Notes: a model not told the origin generated them from the sequence alone. DNA of 64,000 nucleotides from Dyadobacter sandarakinus (GCF_016894445.1 NZ_CP056775.1:5947001-6011000); one strand, 5' to 3'. Shown: positions 1 through 8,591, counted from the stretch's first letter. Numbers and translations are program-made.

Positions 1-586
1 CCGTTGCATTGATCTGGTTATAGGCATGGAAAATGACCGATGCCATTCTGCCTTTGTGGTACTCGTTGGGGCCATATACATTGAAAAACTTCAACCCTGC
101 CCAGAAAAACGGTTTTTTCTCCTGCTGCAGGGCCCACTTATCAAATTCGTTCTTGGAATCTCCGTAAGGGTTGAGCGGTTTCAATCCGCCGATGGCCGAC
201 TCATCGTCGTCGTAGCCATGCTCTCCCAAACCATAGGTAGCTGCTGAGGATGCGTACACCAGCGGAAGCTGGTAGGCCACGCATTTTTCCCAGATCATTT
301 TGGAATAATTGACATTGAGTTCGTCAAAAATATGCTTGTCAAACTCGGTCGTATCCGTGCGTGCGCCGATGTGAAAGATAAATTCAACATCGCGGTAGTG
401 CTCGTCGAGCCACGTCGCTAGGTCGGTTCGTTCTACTTTCTGAAGGATTGTTTTGCCTTCCAGGTTTCCGGTCTTTTCCGTTTTGGAAAAATCATCCACG
501 GCGATGATACTTTTAAAACCATCCTGATTAAGGCGGCTGATAAGCCCGCTGCCGATGAATCCGGCTGCACCTGTAACAATTATCAT
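1..586 (-). CDS. hldD: ADP-L-glycero-D-manno-heptose 6-epimerase, partial (C-terminus beyond window edge)
   Basis: About 195 N-terminal residues are present, read on the minus strand from an ATG at 584-586; the gene runs off the left edge. The protein opens with an extended-SDR NAD(P) site (TGAAGFIGSG, residues 5-14), followed by ARTDTTE, the catalytic pair in NPYGDSK (YxxxK) and YGPNEYHKGRM, a combination typical of HldD (RfaD). The enzyme epimerises ADP-D-glycero- to ADP-L-glycero-D-manno-heptose in the cytoplasm for the LPS inner core, which fits with lpxB close by. It is divergent from the pterin synthase gene. The family assignment is firm; the C-terminal part cannot be seen. Confidence 0.9.
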   Translation of the reverse strand, partial: MIIVTGAAGFIGSGLISRLNQDGFKSIIAVDDFSKTEKTGNLEGKTILQKVERTDLATWLDEHYRDVEFIFHIGARTDTTEFDKHIFDELNVNYSKMIWEKCVAYQLPLVYASSAATYGLGEHGYDDDESAIGGLKPLNPYGDSKNEFDKWALQQEKKPFFWAGLKFFNVYGPNEYHKGRMASVIFHAYNQINAT

Positions 587-728
587 AGTGGAGATCAATG
601 GTTTAAATGGTAAAACAAATGCCGGGTAAGTGCCTTGATTTTACGAGATCTGCTTGCAGGAAAATGCCTGAAATTGGATTTTTTCCAGTTCTCAGGCTGT
701 TAAAATGTAAAACTAAGCATACAAGCTG

Positions 729-762
729 TAATTTTGCATTCAGTTTACCAAGGTTGAAGGAG
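729..762 (+). promoter_or_regulatory. Bacteroidota -7 element and strong Shine-Dalgarno for the pterin synthase gene
   Basis: TAATTTTG at 729-736 matches the Bacteroidota -7 consensus TAnnTTTG. No clear TTTG lies at the expected -33 position. AAGGAG at 757-762 sits four bases before the ATG at 767 and fixes that start; such a strong Shine-Dalgarno is uncommon in this phylum. Confidence 0.5.
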
Positions 763-766
763 AATT

Positions 767-1183
767 ATGATTTATGTAACCAGAAAGGAGCATTTCAATG
801 CGGCACACCGACTTTTTAACCCGGCGTGGTCAGACGAGCGGAATCAGGAGGTATTTGGCCCTTGCGCCAATAACAACTGGCATGGACATAATTTTGAGCT
901 GATTGTTACGGTAAAGGGAAAACCTGATCCTGATACCGGCTTTGTGATTGACCTGAAAGTGCTTGGAGATTTGATCAAGGAGAAAATTGTTGATAAGGTT
1001 GACCACAAGAACCTGAACCTTGACGTGGACTTCATGCAGGGAAAAATGGCTTCCTGTGAAATATTCGTGACCGAAATCTGGAAAATCCTTGCTCCCGCAA
1101 TCTCAGCAGTATCCGCTGACGCCAAGCTGCACTACATCAAACTCATCGAAACCCCCAAAAACTTCGTCGAGTACTACGGTTAA
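767..1183 (+). CDS. 6-pyruvoyl-tetrahydropterin synthase / QueD family protein
   Basis: 138 residues, the normal length for the tunnelling-fold PTPS/QueD family, which converts dihydroneopterin triphosphate to 6-pyruvoyl- or 6-carboxy-tetrahydropterin. Zinc ligands are visible as His14 (FNAAHR) and His39/His41 in WHGHN. The catalytic Cys33 lies six residues before the first His of HGH, the spacing of PTPS-type enzymes (CxxxxxHGH), whereas classical QueD has CxxxHGH. Asp-His of VDHKNLN and a Glu in LIETPKNF complete the active site. The start has an AAGGAG ribosome site. It could make the queuosine precursor or a tetrahydropterin; the sequence alone does not decide. It is followed by lpxB, with no functional link. 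Confidence 0.85.
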   Translation: MIYVTRKEHFNAAHRLFNPAWSDERNQEVFGPCANNNWHGHNFELIVTVKGKPDPDTGFVIDLKVLGDLIKEKIVDKVDHKNLNLDVDFMQGKMASCEIFVTEIWKILAPAISAVSADAKLHYIKLIETPKNFVEYYG

Positions 1184-1230
1184 TAACTCAAAAACTCAAT
1201 CACGAACTCACTAACTCACTCCCTCAAAAC
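1184..1230 (+). repeat. Degenerate AACTCA word array between pterin synthase and lpxB
   Basis: The 47 bases between the stop codon and lpxB are almost entirely degenerate copies of an eight-base word around AACTCACT or AACTCAAA (about six copies). It is not coding, and the lpxB ATG follows directly at 1234. The role is unknown; similar word arrays occur at 56892 and 57931. Confidence 0.5.
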
Positions 1231-1233
1231 TGA

Positions 1234-2346
1234 ATGAAGTACTACCTCATAGCCGGTGAGCGTTCCGGCGACCTGCACGGCTCCAACCTGATCAAGGGCA
1301 TTCGTGCCAGCGATCCGGAGGCCGAGTTCCGGGGGTGGGGAGGTGATATGATGCAAGTTGAGCACATGAAGCTCGTTACACACTATAAGGATACGGCTTT
1401 TATGGGATTTTGGGAGGTCGCCAAAAACCTGGGCACGATCCGGGGGTTTCTGAAAAAGTGTAAGTCCGATATCCTTTCCTGGCAGCCCGATGCGCTGATC
1501 CTCATTGATTATCCGGGATTTAATCTTCGTATCGCAGCTTTTGCCAAATCGCGGGGCTTAAAGGTCTTTTATTACATATCCCCCAAGGTATGGGCCTGGA
1601 ACCAGCGGCGTGCCTGGAAAATTAAAGAGACTGTCGACCGCATGTTCGTAATCTTCCCGTTTGAGGTAGATTTTTATAAAAAGTACGACTTTAAGGTCGA
1701 CTATGTGGGTAATCCCTTGATGGACGCGATTAAGGCATTTACGCCTGATCCGGCGTTCCGGGCAAAAAATAACCTGGATAGCAGCAAGCCGATCATTGCA
1801 TTGCTCCCGGGCAGCAGGCGGCAGGAAATCGAGGGAATGCTGAACGTGATGCTGGCAGTGCGGCCGCATTTTCCCGCATATCAGTTTGTTATCGCAGGTG
1901 TAAATAGCCTGCCTGCATCTCTATATGAGCAATATCTCGCAAATGCGGGTGTATCCATCGTTTATGAAGCTACCTATGATCTGCTGGTCAATGCAGAGGC
2001 TGCATTGGTAACTTCGGGTACTGCTACGCTGGAAACGGCACTGCTCGGTGTGCCTGAAATTGTTTGTTACAAAACCAGTACAATCTCCTACGCCGTAGCC
2101 AAAAGGCTTATCCGTGTTCCCTACATTTCGCTGGTCAACCTGATCATGGAAAAAGAGACGGTACGCGAGCTGATCCAGCACGATCTGAATGAAGAGATGC
2201 TTGTCAGTGAATTGAAAAAGATCCTGCCCGGTGGCCAGGATCAGGCCCGCATGAAATCAGATTATGCTGCGCTTCGGCAGAAAGTAGGAGATTCCGGCGC
2301 ATCGCAACGTACCGGCAGTATGATCGTCAGGTATTTGAAAAGCTGA
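1234..2346 (+). CDS. lpxB: Lipid-A-disaccharide synthase
   Basis: 370 residues, full length for LpxB (GT19), the peripheral inner-membrane enzyme that joins UDP-2,3-diacylglucosamine and lipid X to make lipid A disaccharide. Seen directly are the N-terminal AGERSGDLHG loop, the KVFYYISPKVWAW segment, LLPGSRRQEI, and the C-terminal sugar-nucleotide motif SGTATLETALLGVPEIVCYK. The ATG at 1234 is directly after the AACTCA array. The stop abuts the converging Uma2 gene without a gap. Together with the hldD fragment it indicates an LPS-bearing Gram-negative cell. Confidence 0.95.
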   Translation: MKYYLIAGERSGDLHGSNLIKGIRASDPEAEFRGWGGDMMQVEHMKLVTHYKDTAFMGFWEVAKNLGTIRGFLKKCKSDILSWQPDALILIDYPGFNLRIAAFAKSRGLKVFYYISPKVWAWNQRRAWKIKETVDRMFVIFPFEVDFYKKYDFKVDYVGNPLMDAIKAFTPDPAFRAKNNLDSSKPIIALLPGSRRQEIEGMLNVMLAVRPHFPAYQFVIAGVNSLPASLYEQYLANAGVSIVYEATYDLLVNAEAALVTSGTATLETALLGVPEIVCYKTSTISYAVAKRLIRVPYISLVNLIMEKETVRELIQHDLNEEMLVSELKKILPGGQDQARMKSDYAALRQKVGDSGASQRTGSMIVRYLKS

Positions 2347-2940
2347 TTACGCAAAAACCTTTTCGAGGTCGATTTCCATGTCCGGGAAGATGTAGGAGCG
2401 CAGCGTGGAAACTGCGGGTTTCAGCCCGACATATACGCCCATATCATTCAGGACGTAGACAAATACGGCATTTTCAACCGGCTCTACCAGCCAGTACTCC
2501 CGCACGCCGCATTCTTCATACAGCTGAAATTTCAGGTCCATTTCCTTGCGCGAATTACCAGGCGAAAGGATTTCCACAATCAGGTCAGGCGCACCCAGGC
2601 AGCCACGTTCATCGAGTTTTGATGCATCACAAACGACACACAAATCAGGCTGCACAACCGTATATATTTCCGGATTGGAGTTCGACAACTTTTTGGAACT
2701 GGAGAGTCTCACATCAAAAGGTGCGCTGAACAGGTCACAGGATTGTCCTTTCAGATAATTGAAAAGCCTGCCTTGAAGCTGGGTAGAAATCCGCTGGTGC
2801 CGTACATTGGGCGCAGGCGACATTTTGAAAATGCGGCCTTTGATCAGTTCCAGGCGCTCTTCAAAGCGCCATAGCAGGTAGTCGGCGTAAGTGTATGTAC
2901 CGTTCAGGTCGAGCTGATTGATGTTCGTTATAGGGGTCAT
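2347..2940 (-). CDS. Uma2-type restriction-endonuclease-fold protein (DUF820)
   Basis: 197 residues from the ATG at 2940; a TTG at 2988 would add 16 residues that do not look like the family N-terminus (usually YTYADYL followed by ELIKGRIFKMSP, as here). The PD-(D/E)XK-type core is seen in VVQPDLCVVCD followed by APDLIVEILSPGN, with the Asp and Glu-x-Leu expected. The family is abundant in Bacteroidota and Cyanobacteria; its biological role is unsettled. It converges with lpxB with no intergenic space and stands alone, with no adjacent methylase or toxin partner. Confidence 0.8.
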   Translation of the reverse strand: MTPITNINQLDLNGTYTYADYLLWRFEERLELIKGRIFKMSPAPNVRHQRISTQLQGRLFNYLKGQSCDLFSAPFDVRLSSSKKLSNSNPEIYTVVQPDLCVVCDASKLDERGCLGAPDLIVEILSPGNSRKEMDLKFQLYEECGVREYWLVEPVENAVFVYVLNDMGVYVGLKPAVSTLRSYIFPDMEIDLEKVFA

Positions 2941-2997
2941 AGCATGTCGGTTTAGGGTAAAACTAGCCAAAATCCTGTGAATCCCCAATGCTGCGGC

Positions 2998-4251
2998 TCA
3001 GGTCTTGCGCTTCTTCTTGCGAGCCGAAGGAAAGAGTACATTGTTCAGGATGAGCCTATAACCCGGGGAGTTGGGATATAAATTAAGATCTGTCGGCATC
3101 CGGCGACCCCCTCCTCCGCGCCCCTCCGGATCGTGTCCGCCGTAAAATGTCCATTGCCCGCGTCCGAGTTCCCCATAGATGTACCGGTCAGACGAGCTAC
3201 TGGTACCCATTACCAGCACACTGGGTTTGATCGTGTATTTGGAAAACGCCGTAGTCTGGCCAAAGAACTCCCGGACAAGATGTTCATGGTTCTGGACGAG
3301 CATAGCGGGTATGACGTCCCATTTTGCAGAAAAATCAAACAAACTGAAATATTCATTGCTTTCGCCCCAGCCGCGGAACCGGCCCGCCGATGAGTTGATA
3401 TCCGAAAAGTTCATCCCGTCGTACTCGTCGAGCTGCAATTTGAAGTTTTGAAATGCAAAGGTTTTATCAAAATCCAGCTTCGACTGCGCATCCGGATCAA
3501 TCCCATCACCATCCATGTTGTCAACAATGTCCACGCCCTCGGCTGCCAGTGCAATATCGAAAGTCTCGGCCCCGGAGCACATGGCAAACAAAAATCCTCC
3601 GCCGGCACAGAACTCCTTGATGGATTTGGCCACTGCCAGCTTCATCTGCGAAACCTTGGCATATCCAAACCGGCTTGCAATTGCTTCCTGCGCCTGAATG
3701 TCGGCCTGGGTAGTACGGCGCAGGTTTTTTCCAAACTGCCCGGTGAAATCTTCATGGTGCAAATGCAGCCAATCGTATTTCGGCAGATCGCCGCGCAGGA
3801 TTTCTTCATCATAAACCACATCAAAAGGGATCTCTGCATATTTCAGCACCAGCAGCACGGCATCTGTATTTTCAAACTCTGCCGGACTGATCTTGATAGG
3901 TGAGTACACAGCGATTTTTGCCGCTTTATGCAGCTTTACGACGTCCATATTGACATTTGGATTGCTGATCTCAGCAACGATCTGCTGGCTTGCAGCATTG
4001 GAAAGGACCTCATAGGAAATTGCCCGCAGCTTGCATTCATTTTCAATGGTTTTGCTGTACTGCACCATAAAGCTGCCGCCCCGATAGTTGAGCAGCCAGT
4101 CAACGTCAATTTCCCCTTTCAGCAGAACATACGCCAGGCCGTATGCTTTCAAATGGTTGGTCTGCAGCTGGTCCATTGGGATCAGGATGCTATTGGCCTG
4201 GCAAATTCCGGAAAATGCAAGAAGAATGAAGAACAAAGCCCTTTTCAGCAT
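2998..4251 (-). CDS. Exported glutamine-amidotransferase-like protein of unknown function
   Basis: 417 residues with a classical signal peptide (cleavage near residue 19, after CQA). From memory, homologues in Bacteroidota are often labelled asparagine synthetase B, but no AMP-forming synthetase domain is visible. The middle of the protein looks like a class I amidotransferase fold: a cysteine in an elbow-like FAMCSGAETFD segment, and a WLHLHHEDF segment earlier. The C-terminus is very basic (KKKRK). It is likely periplasmic, which argues against asparagine synthesis. Function is not recognised; it may process or ligate a peptide or cell-wall component. The ATG at 4249-4251 fits the signal peptide. 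Confidence 0.7.
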   Translation of the reverse strand: MLKRALFFILLAFSGICQANSILIPMDQLQTNHLKAYGLAYVLLKGEIDVDWLLNYRGGSFMVQYSKTIENECKLRAISYEVLSNAASQQIVAEISNPNVNMDVVKLHKAAKIAVYSPIKISPAEFENTDAVLLVLKYAEIPFDVVYDEEILRGDLPKYDWLHLHHEDFTGQFGKNLRRTTQADIQAQEAIASRFGYAKVSQMKLAVAKSIKEFCAGGGFLFAMCSGAETFDIALAAEGVDIVDNMDGDGIDPDAQSKLDFDKTFAFQNFKLQLDEYDGMNFSDINSSAGRFRGWGESNEYFSLFDFSAKWDVIPAMLVQNHEHLVREFFGQTTAFSKYTIKPSVLVMGTSSSSDRYIYGELGRGQWTFYGGHDPEGRGGGGRRMPTDLNLYPNSPGYRLILNNVLFPSARKKKRKT

Positions 4252-4431
4252 GGCCGTCGCAGTTTAAATCCAGAGCTGTATCGAAGGGGAGGTTTATCAA
4301 ATTTATGAAAAATAAGTCTAAATCATCCGGGCTTAATGCCGTGATTTTTAGCATTTTTCATGAACACTGCCCAGATTGTTCCGGAAGCTGGAAGCTGCCT
4401 GCCGGCTGGCTTTTATAATGCTGATCGCCGC

Positions 4432-6123
4432 CTAAGTGAGCCGGATGGTATGGCTGAATGGCGTAAAGCCGGTAATGAAGACCGTGGGTGCGTCCATGGG
4501 TGGCAGGGCACCCCGCAACGCTACATTCTTATGCAGTGCTTTTCCCGGCCCGAAAGAAATCTGATCACCATTCAGGGTATAGGTGCCCATTGTATCGCCC
4601 AGCAACCAGGTATCTTTTGTCTGGTCAAGCTTACTGACGGAATGTAAAGTGCCGCCCGGCCTGAATATCAGCTCCAATGCAGCAGGTACCCGCTCCGTAC
4701 CCCTGGTTTTGATGGTAATCTCCATCCCATGTTCTATTTCTTTGATAGAGATGATCGTTTCCAGCTTCTGGACTTCGCTTTGCGGCCTGAAATACCTGGG
4801 CATTTTCTCCCAGTCGCCATCGGTCGGGATGTAGTCCTTGGGATAGGGTTGGTAATAAGGACCTTCGAGCTTTTGCGTGAGTTTCCAGCCTGGGCCGTCA
4901 GCATCCAGTTTCTCACTTACAAACTGGCCTTTTCCAAAGAAAGAAGAAGCAAAGCGTATGCCCTGCAGTACCGCACTTCCCTTCATAAAAGTAAGCCATA
5001 CCGGGTTGTTGGCGATCAGCGTAGCATCCCATTGATCGCGGCGGATACGTACCAGCCCGGAGTTAGGGAATGCTTTCACGAAATTAACAGGTACAGGTTT
5101 CGCGACGGGTAGCTCAGCCCAAAGCGCCGGATCGTCCAGCAGGTAGTCCAGATAGCCCGCGATTTTGAGGCCCGCTGTTTTCTCGATCATCGTGCACATG
5201 GCTGCATACTGACCGTTTTTATCGTAGACAGCCAGGTACCGGTAAGGGTAATAGTAGTTTTCCAGTGTTCCGACTACCGCCTTATCCTGCCTGCCCGATG
5301 CATCCGTCACGATCTCCCCATTGGGATGAACATAGTACATGGTCATATCCAAATTCTTACGCACATATTGGAGTAGCCCGGTTTTCTTGAAGCTATTGGA
5401 AATGGTTATCAGCAACCTGTCGCTGAGTGAGGAATAAATGAAGGTACTTTTCTCATTATACTGTCCGTCGGCATCCAGGTCGATGTGCTCGGAAAGCCAC
5501 TGTTCAGCCCTTGCGGCGTATTTAGGATCAGGCCAGAGCTGGTTAAGCCGGGCAAGCACGGCGGATACCACCCAGCGGTGATTGGGAGTATGAATGCCTC
5601 CGACAATAAGCGCCTCACCGCAACGCAGCAGAAAGGTTTTCAGATTGTCCATTACCTTGCCAGCTCCGGGTGCTGCCGATTTTTTGAGCAACGAATAAGC
5701 AATGGCCAGCCTTTTTACCAGGAAACCCGTATCAGGTGTAGAGTGAAAATTGGTAGAAAGCAGGTCAATGGTGCCGTCAGAATGCTGTGTTTTAAGCAGG
5801 TACATAACGGCGAGGTTCATGGCTGAAAGCAATTCTTCCGACTGGTAGAACCTGGATTTTGGAGAAAAAACGGCACAGGTACCCCACTGTACCAGAGCTG
5901 CGGTACTATGCGGATTCAGGATGTCGAAGCTGTCTCTCAGCCCGCCCAGGTTTTCACTGTTTTCGTCCTTTACCTGATAATTCAGGAGCGATGCAACACC
6001 CAGGTCATTTTGCTTGACCAAGGTCACCAGCCACTCCGGCATATGGGGCTGAAGGTCGAGCCTGAGCACCGGCAGGGCGGCGCATAATGTCAGGCTCCGG
6101 CTTAAAAATATTCTTCGCTGCAT
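4432..6123 (-). CDS. Exported heparinase II/III-like (alpha/alpha toroid plus beta-sandwich) protein
   Basis: 563 residues. The N-terminus (RRIFLSRSLTLCAALP) has a twin arginine before a hydrophobic stretch, so Tat export is possible. Residues about 40-330 look helical with toroid-type motifs (NFHSTPDTGF, IHTPNHRWVVSAVLA, DADGQYNEKSTFIYSSLSDRLL), with conserved Asn, His, Tyr and Arg as in polysaccharide lyases of the heparinase type. The C-terminal 200 residues look like a beta-sandwich. A role as polysaccharide lyase or a non-catalytic relative is inferred; the substrate cannot be told and there is no SusCD pair beside it. It is transcribed with the neighbouring amidase on the minus strand. 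Confidence 0.55.
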   Translation of the reverse strand: MQRRIFLSRSLTLCAALPVLRLDLQPHMPEWLVTLVKQNDLGVASLLNYQVKDENSENLGGLRDSFDILNPHSTAALVQWGTCAVFSPKSRFYQSEELLSAMNLAVMYLLKTQHSDGTIDLLSTNFHSTPDTGFLVKRLAIAYSLLKKSAAPGAGKVMDNLKTFLLRCGEALIVGGIHTPNHRWVVSAVLARLNQLWPDPKYAARAEQWLSEHIDLDADGQYNEKSTFIYSSLSDRLLITISNSFKKTGLLQYVRKNLDMTMYYVHPNGEIVTDASGRQDKAVVGTLENYYYPYRYLAVYDKNGQYAAMCTMIEKTAGLKIAGYLDYLLDDPALWAELPVAKPVPVNFVKAFPNSGLVRIRRDQWDATLIANNPVWLTFMKGSAVLQGIRFASSFFGKGQFVSEKLDADGPGWKLTQKLEGPYYQPYPKDYIPTDGDWEKMPRYFRPQSEVQKLETIISIKEIEHGMEITIKTRGTERVPAALELIFRPGGTLHSVSKLDQTKDTWLLGDTMGTYTLNGDQISFGPGKALHKNVALRGALPPMDAPTVFITGFTPFSHTIRLT

Positions 6124-6215
6124 TTCGCTGTATGTTCCAGTTTGTTACAGAAAAGTGCAATGCAATAACCGGTTACTTTATCTGATTGATTTTATTTAAA
6201 ATAGAAAAACGCCTG

Positions 6216-7799
6216 CTATTGGATGCTGGGCAGAAACCGGGGCGGTTTGCGGTTTCTGGAAATCTGCTCGTAGGCATACCCGATGTTTACCACCTGCCTG
6301 TCGTGGTACTGCCGGCCCAGGAACGATAGCCCGACCGGAAGTTCCTGTACAAAACCCATCGGCACTGTGATGGATGGATATCCTGCGATTGCAGCCGGCC
6401 CGTAAGCACCATACCCTGTCCACGAATCGCCATTAACGGGATCAATACACCAGGATGGGCCTGTGGCAGGTCCGCAGAGCGCATCCAGCTGGTGATCGGT
6501 AAATTGGCTGTCGAGCAACATCCGGACATGCAGGATCTTTGCAAGTGCCGCTTTGTATTCCTGATCATCAAGGTTTCCCTTTGCCTGGGATATTTCCAGG
6601 AGGTCCTGCTTGAAGGTGGGCATAGCCGTAGCTTCATGGGCCTTGTTGAAATCAATAACTTCCTGTAAGGATTTTACTTTTGCATTTGAATTTGCAAGGT
6701 ATTTGTTCAGGCCGTCCTTGAATTCATATTGCAGCAAAGTGGATTCTGCCTCACCCAGGTCTTCGCTTTTCATGTACTCCACTTCCACGATTGTAGCGCC
6801 GGCCGAGCGCATTTGTTCCAATGCTTTTTGTAAAAGTGCGTCAATGCCTGCCTGCTTTTTAAGAAAGGATTTTTCCACACCAATGCGTTTGCCTTTAAGG
6901 CCGCCGGGCAGCAGGTACGAGGGCAGGTCCAGGATTTCTTCCTCTTTGACCTTAGCAAAATGATCATGGACATCATGACCAATCATGGCAATCAACAAGG
7001 CAGCCGCGTCGGCTACGTTCCGGCCAAATGGGCCTGCGGTATCCTGGGTAGCAGAAATAGGGATAATGCCCGTGCGGCTTATCAGCCCGACGGTTGGCTT
7101 GATGCCCACGATGTTGTTCATGGAAGCAGGGCAGGCGATGGAGCCATTTGTTTCAGTACCTACCGCTGCGGCACAAAGGTTGGCGGCTACTGCCACCGCC
7201 GACCCTGAGCTCGATCCGCAGGGAGAACGGTCAAGAACGTACGGGTTCCGCGTCTGCCCGCCGCGGCTGCTCCACCCGCTGGATGATTGATTGGACCGGA
7301 AGTTGGCAAATTCACTCAGGTTGGTTTTGCCCAGGATTACCGCTCCGGCCTCGCGAAGGTTTTTTGTCAACAATGCATCCGCTGAGGCACGATTTCCTTC
7401 CAGGGCAAGTGAGCCGGCGGTAGTCTGCATTTTGTCAGCCGTATCGATATTGTCCTTCAGCAATATGGGAATGCCATGCAGCGGGCCGCGTAGTTTGCCT
7501 TTCCTGCGCTCAGTGTCCAGTGCCTCGGCCATGGAAAGTGCATCGGGATTGATCTCGATTACCGAACGCAGCTTTGGGCCGGCTTTATCAATACGCGCAA
7601 TTTCGTCCAGGTACAGCTGCGTAATGGAGCGGGAAGTAAATTTTCCGCTGCTCATGGCAGCCTGCAGGTCAGCGATGGACAATTCTGAAAGCTCGAAGGC
7701 GGTGTTTTTGTCTTCTGTTTTGCCGGACGAGCATCGCACAAGCGCCAGCGAGCCCAGCCATGCAGAGGACGACAGCCGGACGAAAGATCTTCTATTCAT
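6216..7799 (-). CDS. Exported amidase of the amidase-signature family
   Basis: 527 residues. The amidase-signature Ser-cisSer-Lys triad is complete: Lys115 in LLKDNID, the GSSSGS block at 195-200, and nucleophile Ser220 in TETNGSIACPAS. The N-terminus NRRSFVRLSSSAW resembles a Tat signal, and ALVRCSS could be a poor lipobox, so the protein probably acts outside the cytoplasm. This, and the absence of gatB/gatC, separates it from GatA of the tRNA amidotransferase. It hydrolyses an unknown amide. The downstream minus-strand gene also encodes an RR-bearing exported protein, so the two may share a route and an operon (92 bp gap). Confidence 0.85.
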   Translation of the reverse strand: MNRRSFVRLSSSAWLGSLALVRCSSGKTEDKNTAFELSELSIADLQAAMSSGKFTSRSITQLYLDEIARIDKAGPKLRSVIEINPDALSMAEALDTERRKGKLRGPLHGIPILLKDNIDTADKMQTTAGSLALEGNRASADALLTKNLREAGAVILGKTNLSEFANFRSNQSSSGWSSRGGQTRNPYVLDRSPCGSSSGSAVAVAANLCAAAVGTETNGSIACPASMNNIVGIKPTVGLISRTGIIPISATQDTAGPFGRNVADAAALLIAMIGHDVHDHFAKVKEEEILDLPSYLLPGGLKGKRIGVEKSFLKKQAGIDALLQKALEQMRSAGATIVEVEYMKSEDLGEAESTLLQYEFKDGLNKYLANSNAKVKSLQEVIDFNKAHEATAMPTFKQDLLEISQAKGNLDDQEYKAALAKILHVRMLLDSQFTDHQLDALCGPATGPSWCIDPVNGDSWTGYGAYGPAAIAGYPSITVPMGFVQELPVGLSFLGRQYHDRQVVNIGYAYEQISRNRKPPRFLPSIQ

Positions 7800-7855
7800 A
7801 GGTTCAGAAAAAGGATGCTGTACCTATGCAATATAAGCGTATGACAATTGATTTT

Positions 7856-7984
7856 TTACAGCAAAGGCGGTTTCTCGTCAAGTCTTTTCCCTATCCAGAA
7901 AACAAGCCAGAATGGCAGGATGATGATGCCGGTAATGATCGTGGCTGCAAGCAAAATGGCTCCGAGCAGCAGCTTGATCAGCAT
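7856..7984 (-). CDS. Small membrane protein, paralogue of the protein at 8234
   Basis: 42 residues from ATG 7984, mostly one long hydrophobic segment (KLLLGAILLAATIITGIIILPFW in the middle) ending in a charged KRLDEKPPLL tail. It aligns with the neighbouring 61-residue protein at the KLL-ATIL-...-II-LPF pattern, so the two are paralogues in divergent orientation. A GTG at 7993 or an ATG at 8095 are alternative starts; the longer version adds 37 residues without likeness to the paralogue. Function is unknown. Confidence 0.5.
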   Translation of the reverse strand: MLIKLLLGAILLAATIITGIIILPFWLVFWIGKRLDEKPPLL

Positions 7985-8170
7985 AACAATCACTGACTCA
8001 ATAGTTAAAGTATGTGTAGGCTTGCCAAAAAGTTCTACATCTGCAAAACTCCTTGTGTAATTAACTTTATGCAGCAGGATCGAAAGTATGCGCATGTTTG
8101 ACGAGTGATAGGTATGTGATAGAGAGGTTTCTTAAAATCATATAAATATATAAGATATTCTTCATACGAA

Positions 8171-8201
8171 TTTGTTTGGCATACTTATTTATTTACTTTT
8201 G
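8171..8201 (+). promoter_or_regulatory. Bacteroidota promoter, TTTG-N19-TACTTTTG
   Basis: TTTG at 8171-8174 and TACTTTTG at 8194-8201 are separated by exactly 19 bases, a full match to the Bacteroidota sigma-A promoter (TTTG, 17-20 bp, TAnnTTTG). Transcription should start near 8208, about 26 bases before the ATG at 8234. Confidence 0.8.
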
Positions 8202-8233
8202 ACAATGAAAAATATCACATAACGTATAAGATC

Positions 8234-8419
8234 ATGAATTTCATAAGCAACATTATATTCTACACGGGGAAGCTGCTTTTTGCGACGATACTTTTTGTCG
8301 CTATGGTGATCTCCACAATCATCTCACTCCCATTCATTGGCGCAGGATTAATCAAAGACGCAGTAGCAGCCGAGCATGACCAGCCAGACAGGACCAACCT
8401 GATCCAGTTTTGCAGCTGA
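8234..8419 (+). CDS. Small single-span membrane protein
   Basis: 61 residues: a short N-terminus, one long hydrophobic stretch (about residues 9-40), then a hydrophilic tail with DAVAAEHDQPDRTN. It has a near-consensus promoter at 8171-8201 and a textbook terminator at 8441-8475, so it is a monocistronic, probably well expressed gene despite its size. It is paralogous to the divergent small protein at 7856-7984. No function is recognised; a membrane-stress or regulatory micro-protein is possible. Confidence 0.7.
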   Translation: MNFISNIIFYTGKLLFATILFVAMVISTIISLPFIGAGLIKDAVAAEHDQPDRTNLIQFCS

Positions 8420-8440
8420 CGTGCATATAGATGTATTGGG

Positions 8441-8475
8441 AAGGGCAGAAATCAACCGGTTTCTGCCCTTTTTTT
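8441..8475 (+). terminator. Rho-independent terminator of the small membrane protein gene
   Basis: An 11-bp perfect stem, AAGGGCAGAAA (8441-8451) with TTTCTGCCCTT (8460-8470), has an 8-base loop and runs into a T-tract to 8475. Confidence 0.9.
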
Positions 8476-8591
8476 GTGCGCTGAAAAAATATTGAAAGGG
8501 GATTTTACGTCTGTAAACCGGAGGTATTCGGCAAAATGAACTAATTTTCGTCCGCTTCCTACGACAGAAACTTGCGTAACAGCTCACTTAC

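Noticed and set aside
26-247. Plus-strand ORF of 73 codons at the left edge
   Set aside because: It lies opposite the clearly coding hldD gene.
607-819. Plus-strand ORF of 70 codons before the pterin synthase
   Set aside because: It overlaps the promoter, the ribosome site and the start of the pterin synthase gene in another frame.
2347-2940. Uma2 protein as part of a restriction or toxin system
   Set aside because: No methylase, specificity or antitoxin gene is adjacent; both neighbours are housekeeping or exported proteins.
6216-7799. GatA subunit of glutamyl-tRNA amidotransferase
   Set aside because: The protein has an export signal and no gatB or gatC neighbour, so a stand-alone exported amidase is more likely.
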